Positions 40,963 to 48,404 of a DNA stretch of 50,780 nt are shown here, piece by piece. Origin of the DNA: Lachnospiraceae bacterium UBA3762 (GTDB lineage Bacteria > Bacillota > Clostridia > Lachnospirales > Lachnospiraceae); the NCBI GenBank assembly GCA_002371615.1, contig DFGA01000001.1, positions 1 to 50,780 of the forward strand. The letters run 5' to 3'. The position numbers and the translations under genes are program-made. The notes beneath the pieces are model-generated. The model was not told where the DNA came from. It was given only the letters and a program-made list of their open reading frames with translations, and ran no database searches. The stretch's first letter is position 1. The number at the start of each line of letters is the position of its first letter.

Positions 40963-41718
40963 ATGTTTGATCAGGAGAAAACAGGAAAGTTCATTGCGGA
41001 AAATCGGAGGCAGAAGGAGCTTACTCAAAAGGATCTTGCTGAGAAGCTGGGAATCAGTGATAAAACGGTCTCAAAATGGGAAACGGGGCATGGGATGCCC
41101 GATGTTTCCGTTATACCTGAGCTGTGTGAGATTCTTTCAGTGAATTCCAATGAACTGCTTGCCGGGGAAAAACTGGAAAGTGCAGAGTCCTTCAGCCAGA
41201 AAGCGGAGGAAAATGTCATGGAACTGATGAAAACGAACAAAACGGTAAATGCGAAATCACGATGGTCATTCATAGGAGGGATTGCGGGTTTGCTCCTTCT
41301 GTTCCTTTATATGCTCTCTCTTGGAGGCTTCAATGGGAATTATCTTATCAGATTTATCGATCTGCCGTCATTTTGCTGCGTTGCCGGGGTAACCTTTCTG
41401 ATTCTTGTTGCTTCTGGGAATTTGGGAACCTTCTTTAAGGGGATAGGACTCGCGTTTAAGAAGTCTTCCATAGCAGGCGATGGTGGGGCAGAGAATGATC
41501 CGGATATAAAAGCAGCGTTTTCTGCGATAAAGACTGCCATAACAGCCAATCTCTTTGGAGGGTTATTCGGCACCTTGACTGCGCTCATGTATCTGCTGAC
41601 ACAGCTTACTTCGCCTGAACAGATTGGGCCTAATGTGGCAGTGGCTCTTATCACCATGTTCTATGGCCTGTTCTTTGCGATCCTATTGCTTCCGATCAGG
41701 GAAAGACTACATCGATGA
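40963..41718 (+). CDS. XRE helix-turn-helix protein fused to a MotA/TolQ/ExbB-like membrane domain
   Basis: The 251-aa protein has an HTH_3 domain at about residues 5-60 (LTQKDLAEKLGISDKTVSKWE). After a linker with NVMELMKTN comes a membrane domain with about four hydrophobic segments. The phrases NYLIRFIDLPSFCCVAGVTF, and TAITANLFGGLFGTLTALM followed by ALITMFYGLFFAILLLPI, follow the MotA/ExbB proton-channel pattern (segment with DxPS, then paired helices). The start at 40963 is favoured because GGAGG lies 9 nt upstream; ATGs at 40957 and 40894 fit less well. A short frameshifted gene follows. Confidence 0.75.
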   Translation: MFDQEKTGKFIAENRRQKELTQKDLAEKLGISDKTVSKWETGHGMPDVSVIPELCEILSVNSNELLAGEKLESAESFSQKAEENVMELMKTNKTVNAKSRWSFIGGIAGLLLLFLYMLSLGGFNGNYLIRFIDLPSFCCVAGVTFLILVASGNLGTFFKGIGLAFKKSSIAGDGGAENDPDIKAAFSAIKTAITANLFGGLFGTLTALMYLLTQLTSPEQIGPNVAVALITMFYGLFFAILLLPIRERLHR

Positions 41719-41741
41719 GGGCTTGATCGGAGGGCAGACAT

Positions 41742-41890
41742 ATGAAGAAAAAGAAGAAAAGACTGTTATTGGCAGTGATGATAATAGCCGCCATTTTGAG
41801 ACCGGAATACAGAAGACGATCGTTCGCGACGGCAAGGAATACACGCTTGGAATTATAGTGGATCCGGTGAAACTGATAGAAAGTTTGTGA
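41742..41890 (+). pseudogene. Frameshifted remnant of a small exported protein gene
   Basis: An ATG at 41742 with GGAGG 8 nt upstream starts a signal-peptide-like sequence (MKKKKKRLLLAVMIIAAIL) but the frame ends at 41858. The neighbouring frame continues with a sensible C-terminus (TIVRDGKEYTLGIIVDPVKL) to a stop at 41890. A single frameshift near 41790-41810 would join them. It is co-directional with the HTH/MotA-like gene, 24 bp after it. Alternatively the signal-like peptide is chance. Confidence 0.5.
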
Positions 41891-41967
41891 TGAGATAAGA
41901 GGGAGCATTGCGATTGCATCATATGCTCCCTCTATCGTGTTATTATGATGTCAAAAGTTCACAGTAG

Positions 41968-42807
41968 TTATTGCTCGATCAATTCTTCTGCCATCTTAAA
42001 CAGGTCATCGGCAGATACATTATCGTTGGTAAAAATAAGATAGCGTATACCATCTTTTGTGAAGGAGACATTGCTGAAGAAATATGTTTCTTTTTCGCCA
42101 CCATAGCTTACGAAAAAGTGATCATCATTCTCCTTGCGTTCCTGCACCGATGCCTCAAGGGGCTCATTTTCATCAGGGAGAATAAGGTACTCATCGTAGT
42201 TGAAGTTAACAGTAATACCATCTATTGTACGGGTTTCGGTAGGGGTGCGATTTTCATCATCTGATAAGTTGTAGGATAAGGTGAGATTAACGATATCGCC
42301 GTCCTTATTTTTGTATACGGCTTGGAGATCATCCCATTTGCCAAGAGTATTCCCTACATCATCCTTTCCGGCAACATATACAGTATTTCCGCCGTCAAAA
42401 GAATAGCCGCCCAAGGAATCCGGGAAATCCGGCATTTTTACTTCAGCATTTTCCTGACGATCTGATGTGGCAGAATTCATTTCTGTTGCAGAAGAATAAT
42501 CGTAGCTTGCGTTGGATGATGCTGTGTACGTAATAATCTTTGATGCGGCGAATACAGTTCCACCGGTGACTAAAAGGCATGTTGCAGCAACAGCTGCGGC
42601 TTTCGGTAATGTCCATTTATTCATTTTGATTCTCCATTTCATTTCGGTCGGCGCAGAGCCGATGTCCACAGGACATCGTGCGCCCTCTCTTTTCGCTTTT
42701 TGATTCTGGTATTGCAAGATATCCTTTGCCATATGTGTCTTTTGCTCCGGGGAAAAGCGGAGCGTATCCATGGTTTTCTTGAATTCATCTTCAAGTGTCT
42801 TTCGCAT
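41968..42807 (-). CDS. Transmembrane anti-sigma factor paired with the ECF sigma factor
   Basis: The 279-aa protein has a cytoplasmic N-terminal helical part (1-62, with MDTLRFSPEQKTHMAKDIL) that could bind sigma, one transmembrane helix (about 70-88, AAAVAATCLLVTGGTVFAA) and an extracellular domain of about 190 residues with a Ser/Asn-rich linker. The end, GIRYLIFTNDNVSADDLFKMAEEL, resembles DUF4367-type sensor domains. It overlaps the same transcript as the sigma gene (13-bp gap). AAGGAGG lies 9 nt before the ATG. No zinc motif is visible. The signal is unknown, probably envelope damage. Confidence 0.8.
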   Translation of the reverse strand: MRKTLEDEFKKTMDTLRFSPEQKTHMAKDILQYQNQKAKREGARCPVDIGSAPTEMKWRIKMNKWTLPKAAAVAATCLLVTGGTVFAASKIITYTASSNASYDYSSATEMNSATSDRQENAEVKMPDFPDSLGGYSFDGGNTVYVAGKDDVGNTLGKWDDLQAVYKNKDGDIVNLTLSYNLSDDENRTPTETRTIDGITVNFNYDEYLILPDENEPLEASVQERKENDDHFFVSYGGEKETYFFSNVSFTKDGIRYLIFTNDNVSADDLFKMAEELIEQ

Positions 42808-42820
42808 AGTGGGATCCTCC

Positions 42821-43324
42821 TTATGTTGCGATATTGAGTTGTTGTTCGCTCCGACTTTCCAGAACAGATTTCAGTTTCTTTCTGCCACGGGCAAGGTATG
42901 CGGAAACCGTATTTTCCGGTTTTCTGAGGATAGAAGCAATCTCCTTTACCTGGTATCCCTCGTAATAATGAAGATAGATGCTGATCCGATAATTCTTTGG
43001 CAGTTCCATGACCAATGGGAGAAGGTCTGATTCCGGCTCTTTTGGTGCAGGAATGTCGTAATCTTCATCCAATACAGTAACCCGTTTCCAAAAGCTTGTC
43101 CGCAGATGGTCTTTGCAGGCATTTATTGTTGTTCGGATAATCCATGCTTTTTCGGCGGATGGGTCAGCGAACTGATAATCCTTTGCTAAAAGCTTCATGA
43201 ATACATCCTGACAGATATCCTCGGCATCCTGTGTCTGTTTCAGATACATATAGCTGATCCTCAAGATCATGTCTGCATATTTGTTTACCAAGTAATCTAC
43301 GTTGTCTCTGTTCATATAAGGCAT
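42821..43324 (-). CDS. ECF-type RNA polymerase sigma factor
   Basis: The 167-aa protein has sigma region 2 (YADMILRISYMYLKQTQDAE, then DICQDVFMKLL, about 14-44) and region 4 with its HTH (LPKNYRISIYLHYYEGYQVK, then EIASILRKPENTVSAYLARG, about 108-150). The start at 43324 is taken because GGGG lies about 8 nt upstream; a GTG at 43357 has no site. It forms an operon with the anti-sigma gene downstream. It is cargo of the tRNA-Ser island. Its regulon is unknown and no clear self-promoter is visible. Confidence 0.9.
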   Translation of the reverse strand: MPYMNRDNVDYLVNKYADMILRISYMYLKQTQDAEDICQDVFMKLLAKDYQFADPSAEKAWIIRTTINACKDHLRTSFWKRVTVLDEDYDIPAPKEPESDLLPLVMELPKNYRISIYLHYYEGYQVKEIASILRKPENTVSAYLARGRKKLKSVLESRSEQQLNIAT

Positions 43325-43399
43325 TGACTTTACCCCGTTTCTTTTGAAGGCCTTCACTTATAAAACGAATAGCGGGTAGAAAATCTGACACTTAATAAT

Positions 43400-43428
43400 G
43401 AAAAAGCTGCGGGCAATCATGCCAGCAG
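43400..43428 (-). terminator. Intrinsic terminator of the fragment at 43417-43524
   Basis: CTGC/GCAG and GGCA/TGCC arms with one mismatch, loop TGAT, then CTTTTTC on the minus strand. It overlaps the end of the gene fragment. Confidence 0.6.
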
Positions 43429-43524
43429 TTCTTTGTTCTTCTCTATATATTCTTTCCAGACCGCTTCACGATCCTTGTGATGGGTGTTTTCATATTTTTC
43501 GTAGTATTCGTCATGCAGCTTCTT
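43417..43524 (-). pseudogene. C-terminal fragment of an unidentified protein gene
   Basis: The minus strand reads KLHDEYYEKYENTHHKDREA, then VWKEYIEKNKELLA and a stop, followed by a terminator. The composition is protein-like but no start codon or upstream part exists. It abuts the integrase remnant on the opposite strand, so the junction near 43525-43531 looks like a deletion or recombination scar. Confidence 0.45.
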
Positions 43525-43530
43525 AAGCTG

Positions 43531-43749
43531 AACCATTCCGCAGGGAGCACGTTATGCCAGCTTGGGGTTAACATGAAGGAGATTCAGGAGTGGCTTGGTC
43601 ACAGTGATTTTTCAACCACAGCGAACAGATACTCCCATCTTACAAGTGATACTAAGAAAAGCACCATGGCTTCAATGGTCCGAACCCTTGGATTGAGCGC
43701 TGAAAATGTAACCGTAAACTCAAAAGAAGAGGCCACTTCTGAATCGTAA
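43531..43749 (+). pseudogene. int: C-terminal remnant of a tyrosine recombinase/integrase
   Basis: The frame reads HSAGSTLCQLGVNMKEIQ, EWLGHSDFSTTANRYSHL and TSDTKKSTMASMV. These correspond to the second half of the HxxR motif, the H/W box (LGHSD) and the catalytic Tyr (RYSHL) of phage-type integrases. The catalytic Arg, first His and the whole N-terminal half are missing. It lies about 130 bp from the tRNA-Ser gene, where the integrase of a tRNA-targeted island is expected. It cannot be functional as seen. Confidence 0.85.
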
Positions 43750-43831
43750 GGCTTATAGCAAGCACCTACCACAGCATTTGCTTAAAGCCCGACAAGCTGT
43801 TAAGAGAAAGGAGTTCTCTCCTGTTCTCTCC

Positions 43832-43871
43832 TAAAAATAAGTTTGGAGGAGCTACTCAAAACTCCTCCAAA
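43832..43871 (-). terminator. Intrinsic terminator now serving tRNA-Ser
   Basis: A 10-bp stem TTTGGAGGAG/CTCCTCCAAA (43842-43871), followed on the minus strand by CTTATTTTTAG. It starts 4 bp after the tRNA 3' end and was probably supplied by the island, since the ancestral terminator is at 39099-39123. Confidence 0.85.
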
Positions 43872-43874
43872 GCG

Positions 43875-43960
43875 CGCAGACGGAGGGATTCGAACCCTCG
43901 TGCCCCGGAGGGCAAACGCATTTCGAGTGCGCCCCGTTATGACCACTTCGATACGTCTGC
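43875..43960 (-). tRNA. tRNA-Ser (anticodon CGA)
   Basis: An 86-nt gene with acceptor stem GCAGACG/CGTCTGC, a long class II variable arm typical of serine tRNAs, T arm GAGGGTTCGAATCCCTC and discriminator G. The anticodon loop CTCGAAA gives anticodon CGA, reading UCG. CCA is not encoded. Its 3' 20 bp are duplicated at 39139-39158, so it is the island's integration target. Confidence 0.95.
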
Positions 43961-43967
43961 AAATGTT

Positions 43968-44054
43968 GATAGGGGGGACCGCGTTAGCGGTGGGGGTGGC
44001 CCGACACTCCTATTAAATGTTGTGAGGTGACTGCGTAGCAGTCGGAGTCCTCAC
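43968..44054. repeat. REP-like composite palindromic repeat, copy D
   Basis: Two modules occur: GATAGG...CCTATT (43968-44014) around ACCGC/GCGGT, and GTGAGG...CCTCAC (44022-44054) around GACTGC/GCAGTC. The first module shares its GATAGG-G-GGG start with the reverse complement of copies A and B. It lies in the leader between the tRNA-Ser promoter and the tRNA. Confidence 0.65.
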
Positions 44055-44088
44055 TACACGGCGAGCCTCCTTCTATTCCCGAATCTGA

Positions 44089-44117
44089 ATTATAAACAAA
44101 TATTATCTCTGCGTCAA
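44089..44117 (-). promoter_or_regulatory. Promoter of tRNA-Ser
   Basis: On the minus strand, -35 TTGACG (44117-44112), a 17-bp spacer and -10 TATAAT (44094-44089). The start near 44082 leaves a 120-nt leader containing repeat copy D before the tRNA. There is no nearer promoter. Confidence 0.75.
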
Positions 44118-44132
44118 CCGAAATAACGGCAT

Positions 44133-44825
44133 TTACTGAAGCTCGAATCCGGTAACCCCATCTATCTTACTGAGAATCTTTAGAACTTCTCCTCTGTTGT
44201 ATTTCCTGTTAAATACTGCATCACACCGAAGTGTAAATGTTCCTTCCGAATTCTTCTCCCATCTCATCGAGTACAGCTTCGTCCCATAATCAGACATTTT
44301 GTTTGCAAAACTGTCATAACTGCTGTCCGCATCCGGAAGCTTTACTGTAATCAATGCAACTACCTCATGCTTATATATGGCAAGATCCCTGTGTAATATT
44401 AACTGTACAAGCTCCACAAATATGACAGATCCGATCCCGACAGCATACATACCTGCACCGATGACCATTCCTATACCTATCATAGCCCATATCCCGGCGG
44501 CAGTAGTAAGACCCGACACATTTCCCCGTTTTCCTATAAATACGATTCCGCCTGAAAAAATACCCATACCGGCAATTATTCCGGCAGCAACACGCGATAC
44601 ATCAAGTCCCAGACCAGAATAACCTGCTATATTGAGAACATCAAAAAATGCATATTTGGATATTATCATCATAAGTGCTGATGCCAGTGAAATCAGAATA
44701 TGCGTCCGAAGTCCCGCTACCTTGTATCTGTGTTCACGTTCATAGCCTATTACCGCTCCGGCACATATTGCCAGAAATATCCTGAACAGGTATACAAGAT
44801 CGTTTGATGTTATGATTTTATCCAT
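44133..44825 (-). CDS. MgtC/SapB family membrane protein
   Basis: The 230-aa protein has the MgtC domain in residues 10-145: FRIFLAICAGAVIGYEREHR, AGLRTHILISLASALMMIIS, VAAGIIAGMGIFSGGIVF and GLTTAAGIWAMIGIGMVIG. A C-terminal ACT-like soluble domain follows (150-230). MgtC proteins act in growth at low magnesium, in part by affecting ATP synthase or membrane potential. GGAG lies 7 nt before the ATG. It is 18 bp after the acyltransferase gene, so it may be read as the last gene of that operon. Confidence 0.92.
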   Translation of the reverse strand: MDKIITSNDLVYLFRIFLAICAGAVIGYEREHRYKVAGLRTHILISLASALMMIISKYAFFDVLNIAGYSGLGLDVSRVAAGIIAGMGIFSGGIVFIGKRGNVSGLTTAAGIWAMIGIGMVIGAGMYAVGIGSVIFVELVQLILHRDLAIYKHEVVALITVKLPDADSSYDSFANKMSDYGTKLYSMRWEKNSEGTFTLRCDAVFNRKYNRGEVLKILSKIDGVTGFELQ

Positions 44826-44843
44826 AGAAATGCTCCTATTATA

Positions 44844-45983
44844 CTAATTCCTTTTCCACGGCAGTTTAAACGGTTTTCCTATTATAAACGGGAAAAATCG
44901 TCTGATAAGCCATATCATAAAGGTCGAGTAAGCTGTTATTATCACGATAACTATTGCATAGCAGATATATCCCCGCGCCCTTGTCAGATACTGATTGACG
45001 TACATTGCCGTCTTAAGCGAAAACGTTAGCACCGTCTGAGAGTTATGTGTTGCCATGAAGATCAGTGACCCGATTCCCCAATAGCAGAACAGCGGTATTC
45101 TCGGTAATCCCTTACAAAGCGATATCATTCCGAAACTTCCCGAAAGTGCGCACACGAAGAAGAAGAATACATTTCTAAATGCCAGAGAGCGAAAATCAAT
45201 TCCGTTGTTTACCCGAAACAGCCCAAAACAGACTCCGAAAAGCATTAATCCGAGAACGATATATGCTGCTCTGTATTTGAAGCTGACACTTCCCTTTTCG
45301 TTTAGTTCCGGCTTATTGAAAAAGTCCCCGATCCGTGATCCCTTCCTGAGAAGTTTTTGCATATAATACCCTATTGAAATAAAACCGCACACAAGGATGG
45401 GCCGTAGTATTACGGTTATCAGATCATGCATTCTTTCGGCAAAAGGAGTCGGATATTTTGCGATCCCCACAAAATACGAGAGGAAATATACTATCGCATT
45501 TGACAATACCACAACCGTAATATACGGTATATGATCTCTTATCCTTCTTCTGAGGAAAATAAAGAGAAGCTCTCCGAGATAAAGTGCCGGAAGGAACCAC
45601 AATACATTCATTCCGTAACCGCTTATGACATACCAGATATTAAGGTACAGAGTCTGTACCGCTATCTCACCTTTAATTAGTGCAGCAACAACCACTATCA
45701 GGTAAAAAAGTGAAAACCATAAGTAAGGGATCATGATCCCCCGAAACCGTGATTTTGCAACCTCTTTCAGCGGTTTAACCTCATCGTTTTTTATTGCCAG
45801 AAGGATTCCGGATACGATAAAAAACATCGGCATATGAAATGAAAAGATGAATACACACAAAGGCTGGATATACGGAGAAAATGTAAATATCGAGTCTCCC
45901 TGCAGATGACCGATAAGTACAAGTATCATTCCGAGCCCTTTTGTCATATCCAGATAATCAAGTCTTTTTTTTGTATCAGACAT
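44844..45983 (-). CDS. Acyltransferase-3 family membrane O-acyltransferase, copy 1
   Basis: The 379-aa protein has about ten transmembrane helices. The acyltransferase-3 start motif RLDYLDMTKGLGMILVLIGH places the catalytic-type His in the first helix, followed by FIFSFHMPMFFIVSGILLAI and the arginine-rich loop SRFRGIMIPYLWFSL. Family members transfer acetyl (sometimes succinyl) groups to sugars of surface polysaccharides. It overlaps its paralogue's stop by 8 bp and shares the same motifs throughout, so the pair is a tandem duplication. GGAG lies 7 nt before the ATG. The SGNH and MBOAT genes upstream strengthen an acylation role. Confidence 0.9.
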   Translation of the reverse strand: MSDTKKRLDYLDMTKGLGMILVLIGHLQGDSIFTFSPYIQPLCVFIFSFHMPMFFIVSGILLAIKNDEVKPLKEVAKSRFRGIMIPYLWFSLFYLIVVVAALIKGEIAVQTLYLNIWYVISGYGMNVLWFLPALYLGELLFIFLRRRIRDHIPYITVVVLSNAIVYFLSYFVGIAKYPTPFAERMHDLITVILRPILVCGFISIGYYMQKLLRKGSRIGDFFNKPELNEKGSVSFKYRAAYIVLGLMLFGVCFGLFRVNNGIDFRSLAFRNVFFFFVCALSGSFGMISLCKGLPRIPLFCYWGIGSLIFMATHNSQTVLTFSLKTAMYVNQYLTRARGYICYAIVIVIITAYSTFMIWLIRRFFPFIIGKPFKLPWKRN

Positions 45984-47076
45984 TTTTCGTCTCCGGCTTT
46001 CTTACATAATTCTTTCCGAGAACAAAAGGAAAATACCGGTTGATAACTTCTATTACAACAGCAGACAACGCAAAAACCGTTATCATGACTACCGCAACAA
46101 ACACGTAGTGCTTTGCACGTTTGTTTACCGAATCAACCAGCCACGCCAGCTTAATTCCTGCATATAGAATATAATAATTGATGTGACAGGCCATTACAAT
46201 GATCGAGTTGCGCCCGAAATATGTTATAAGCTTTACGGCAGGGATGGCTTTGCATATCAGTATTATCCCAAAGCATCCGAAGAATGCCCCGAGATAATAA
46301 ACAACTACATTGTTCAGTATTATATTTCTTAAATCCGCACACCCGTTTTGTGTTGCAAGAGCCATATTAACGGCAAGCATCATAATCCCGACAGCAAGCG
46401 TACCCCCGCGGGATGACTCAAAGCTTGTGATTTTCGCCCTTGAGGCAACCAGTCTGTCAAAAATTGTCTTCGTATAATAACCTATACCCACAAAACTCTG
46501 GGCGATCGCTGCCCGCAGGAAGATGTAAACAATATTGATCAGGGAAGTAATAAGAATTGAATCCTCATGCGCAGCATACAATTTGGCAAACTGAAACTTT
46601 ATAAAATAAGCAATCGCCGCAATAACAAATATTCCGGGAATCACATATTTATCGGGGAATTTCTTTTTAAGATATAAGAATCCAACCGATGCCAAAAACA
46701 ATGCCGGCAAAAACCACAGAACGCTCATTCCGTAAAATGTTACGGAATCTATCGTATCAACTATAAAAGTGCGCAGATCGATGTTATGAACTATTTTTAA
46801 GTTTCCAATGTCTATAACGAAATAACTCAGCGAAAACCACAGGTACGGAATAATAACGCCTCTGAATCTCTTCTTTACTGATTCTTTCAAATCCCTTGAA
46901 GGCTCATTCTTTACTGCCATCAAAATCCCTGATATGATAAAAAAGAGGGGCATGTGAAAAGAAGATATCCACACACGGGTTCCCGTAGCGATATCCTCCA
47001 TATGCCCGAGAGCAACGAAAAAAATACCGATGCCCTTCGCCATATCCAGATAATCCAGTCGTTTGGTCTGATTCAT
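45976..47076 (-). CDS. Acyltransferase-3 family membrane O-acyltransferase, copy 2
   Basis: This 366-aa paralogue of the downstream gene starts RLDYLDMAKGIGIFFVALGH and continues ISSFHMPLFFIISGILMAV and KRFRGVIIPYLWFSLSYFV. It has about ten hydrophobic segments. The ATG lies 2 bp after the stop of the SGNH gene without a clear ribosome site, so reinitiation or coupling is likely. Divergence between the two copies (different second halves) suggests distinct acceptors or acyl donors, but this cannot be read from sequence. Confidence 0.9.
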   Translation of the reverse strand: MNQTKRLDYLDMAKGIGIFFVALGHMEDIATGTRVWISSFHMPLFFIISGILMAVKNEPSRDLKESVKKRFRGVIIPYLWFSLSYFVIDIGNLKIVHNIDLRTFIVDTIDSVTFYGMSVLWFLPALFLASVGFLYLKKKFPDKYVIPGIFVIAAIAYFIKFQFAKLYAAHEDSILITSLINIVYIFLRAAIAQSFVGIGYYTKTIFDRLVASRAKITSFESSRGGTLAVGIMMLAVNMALATQNGCADLRNIILNNVVVYYLGAFFGCFGIILICKAIPAVKLITYFGRNSIIVMACHINYYILYAGIKLAWLVDSVNKRAKHYVFVAVVMITVFALSAVVIEVINRYFPFVLGKNYVRKPETKNV

Positions 47077-47078
47077 AT

Positions 47079-48401
47079 TTAATAGTATATAGATCTTACA
47101 AATACATGATTGACTGTATCATATATAAACAGTATATTCCCGTAATATTCAATGTGCTCTTCATCATTTATAAATAATGAGATCAGTCGGTTTCCCTTGT
47201 CATTCCATTCCTTAAACAGGAATGCATCTTCACCTTTGGTATAGGGCAGACGGAAACTGCCCTCTCCTTCCGAAACAACCTCTCCGTTGTCTATAATGTA
47301 AGCTTTCTCACCATTGGTTCCGAATACAATATAGCCGTTCTGTGTCATAGTAAGGATCTCTGTTGCATCCTCTGTATTTTTGATCTTCAGATTGTTTCTT
47401 TCATAATTTTGCAATGCCAAGTCCCAATCCCATGAGGTATAATTCTTGTCACCGCAATGATCCGGAATATCATATTTTTCTTTTAATATGGATCCGAAAT
47501 AATTTGTGAACTTATAATTTCCACTAAAGTTTAAATGTCCCCCGTCTGACATATCCTTGGAATAATCCATCCCGAATTTGTCATATTCCCTGTTAAAATC
47601 TATAAATTCAACGCCTTCTTCATCAGCAATTGTTCTTACATAGTTAAGAATTTTCTGATCCTCTTCGGGTGATTCATATGGAGAGGCAAATAGTATTATA
47701 GGTACATTTTCCTGTTTGGCAAGTTCTATGATTTTCCTGATATAAATATCCTCCTTTTCCGTACACGGTTCAATATCCGAAATATCACATAAATCCGGTG
47801 TATTCACTTCCACGATAGTTTCTCTGGGATCAAACCCTTTATAATTAGCAGTATTTCTTACATTCGTAAAATCATTTTCATTAAGGTCTTTATATCTTCC
47901 GTGCATAATATTAAACGGATTTAGTCTCTCATAAAATGCATCCTCTTCCGAATCTATCTTAAGAAGATCTATTCTGTTACTATTCCATTTCATACCGTAA
48001 CTGTTATCTGTTGCCCAGTTATTTGCCTGATAAAGCATATCATACATTGCAGCTACCGATACCTCATAGCAGATGACTTTGGGTTTTTGCGTTTTAAATG
48101 CTTCTTTGAGCTGATAATAAGATACCCATGAGGGCGCTTCGGCCCCTGCAAGATCATATGCAGTTATCCCGTAGTTTTCCCATAATACACCGGTTGCTAT
48201 ATCACAGAAAACCTTGGAACTACCGCTGAAGATCACATCAATTGAATTCTCCGGCTGTTTATAAAACGCCTGGAACTGATTGATACCATCCTCGCTTTTA
48301 AGCACCAATATTCTTGATGTTCCAACCACAATGATGGATGCGACCAGGATAATAATGACCGCTTTTATGAAATTAACAACTGGTTTCGTACTTTTTTCCA
48401 T
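47079..48401 (-). CDS. SGNH-hydrolase-like membrane-anchored protein, partner of MBOAT acyltransferase
   Basis: The 440-aa protein has one N-terminal transmembrane helix (about 11-30) followed by an extracellular SGNH-like domain. VIFSGSSKVFCDI (about 53) supplies the block I serine, and SDGGHLNFSGNYKF (about 287) the DxxH-type Asp/His pair. The C-terminal 120 residues form an extra beta-rich domain. The architecture resembles DltD/AlgJ/AlgX-type proteins that take acyl groups from MBOAT proteins. It lies 3 bp after the MBOAT gene and 2 bp before acyltransferase copy 2. Likely it finishes polymer acetylation outside the membrane. Confidence 0.82.
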   Translation of the reverse strand: MEKSTKPVVNFIKAVIIILVASIIVVGTSRILVLKSEDGINQFQAFYKQPENSIDVIFSGSSKVFCDIATGVLWENYGITAYDLAGAEAPSWVSYYQLKEAFKTQKPKVICYEVSVAAMYDMLYQANNWATDNSYGMKWNSNRIDLLKIDSEEDAFYERLNPFNIMHGRYKDLNENDFTNVRNTANYKGFDPRETIVEVNTPDLCDISDIEPCTEKEDIYIRKIIELAKQENVPIILFASPYESPEEDQKILNYVRTIADEEGVEFIDFNREYDKFGMDYSKDMSDGGHLNFSGNYKFTNYFGSILKEKYDIPDHCGDKNYTSWDWDLALQNYERNNLKIKNTEDATEILTMTQNGYIVFGTNGEKAYIIDNGEVVSEGEGSFRLPYTKGEDAFLFKEWNDKGNRLISLFINDEEHIEYYGNILFIYDTVNHVFVRSIYY

Positions 48402-48404
48402 ACT

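Noticed and set aside
43477..43749. An intact 90-aa integrase-like gene starting at 43477
   Set aside because: The first 18 codons do not resemble an integrase and the catalytic Arg is missing; the similarity begins abruptly at 43531, so it is a truncated remnant.
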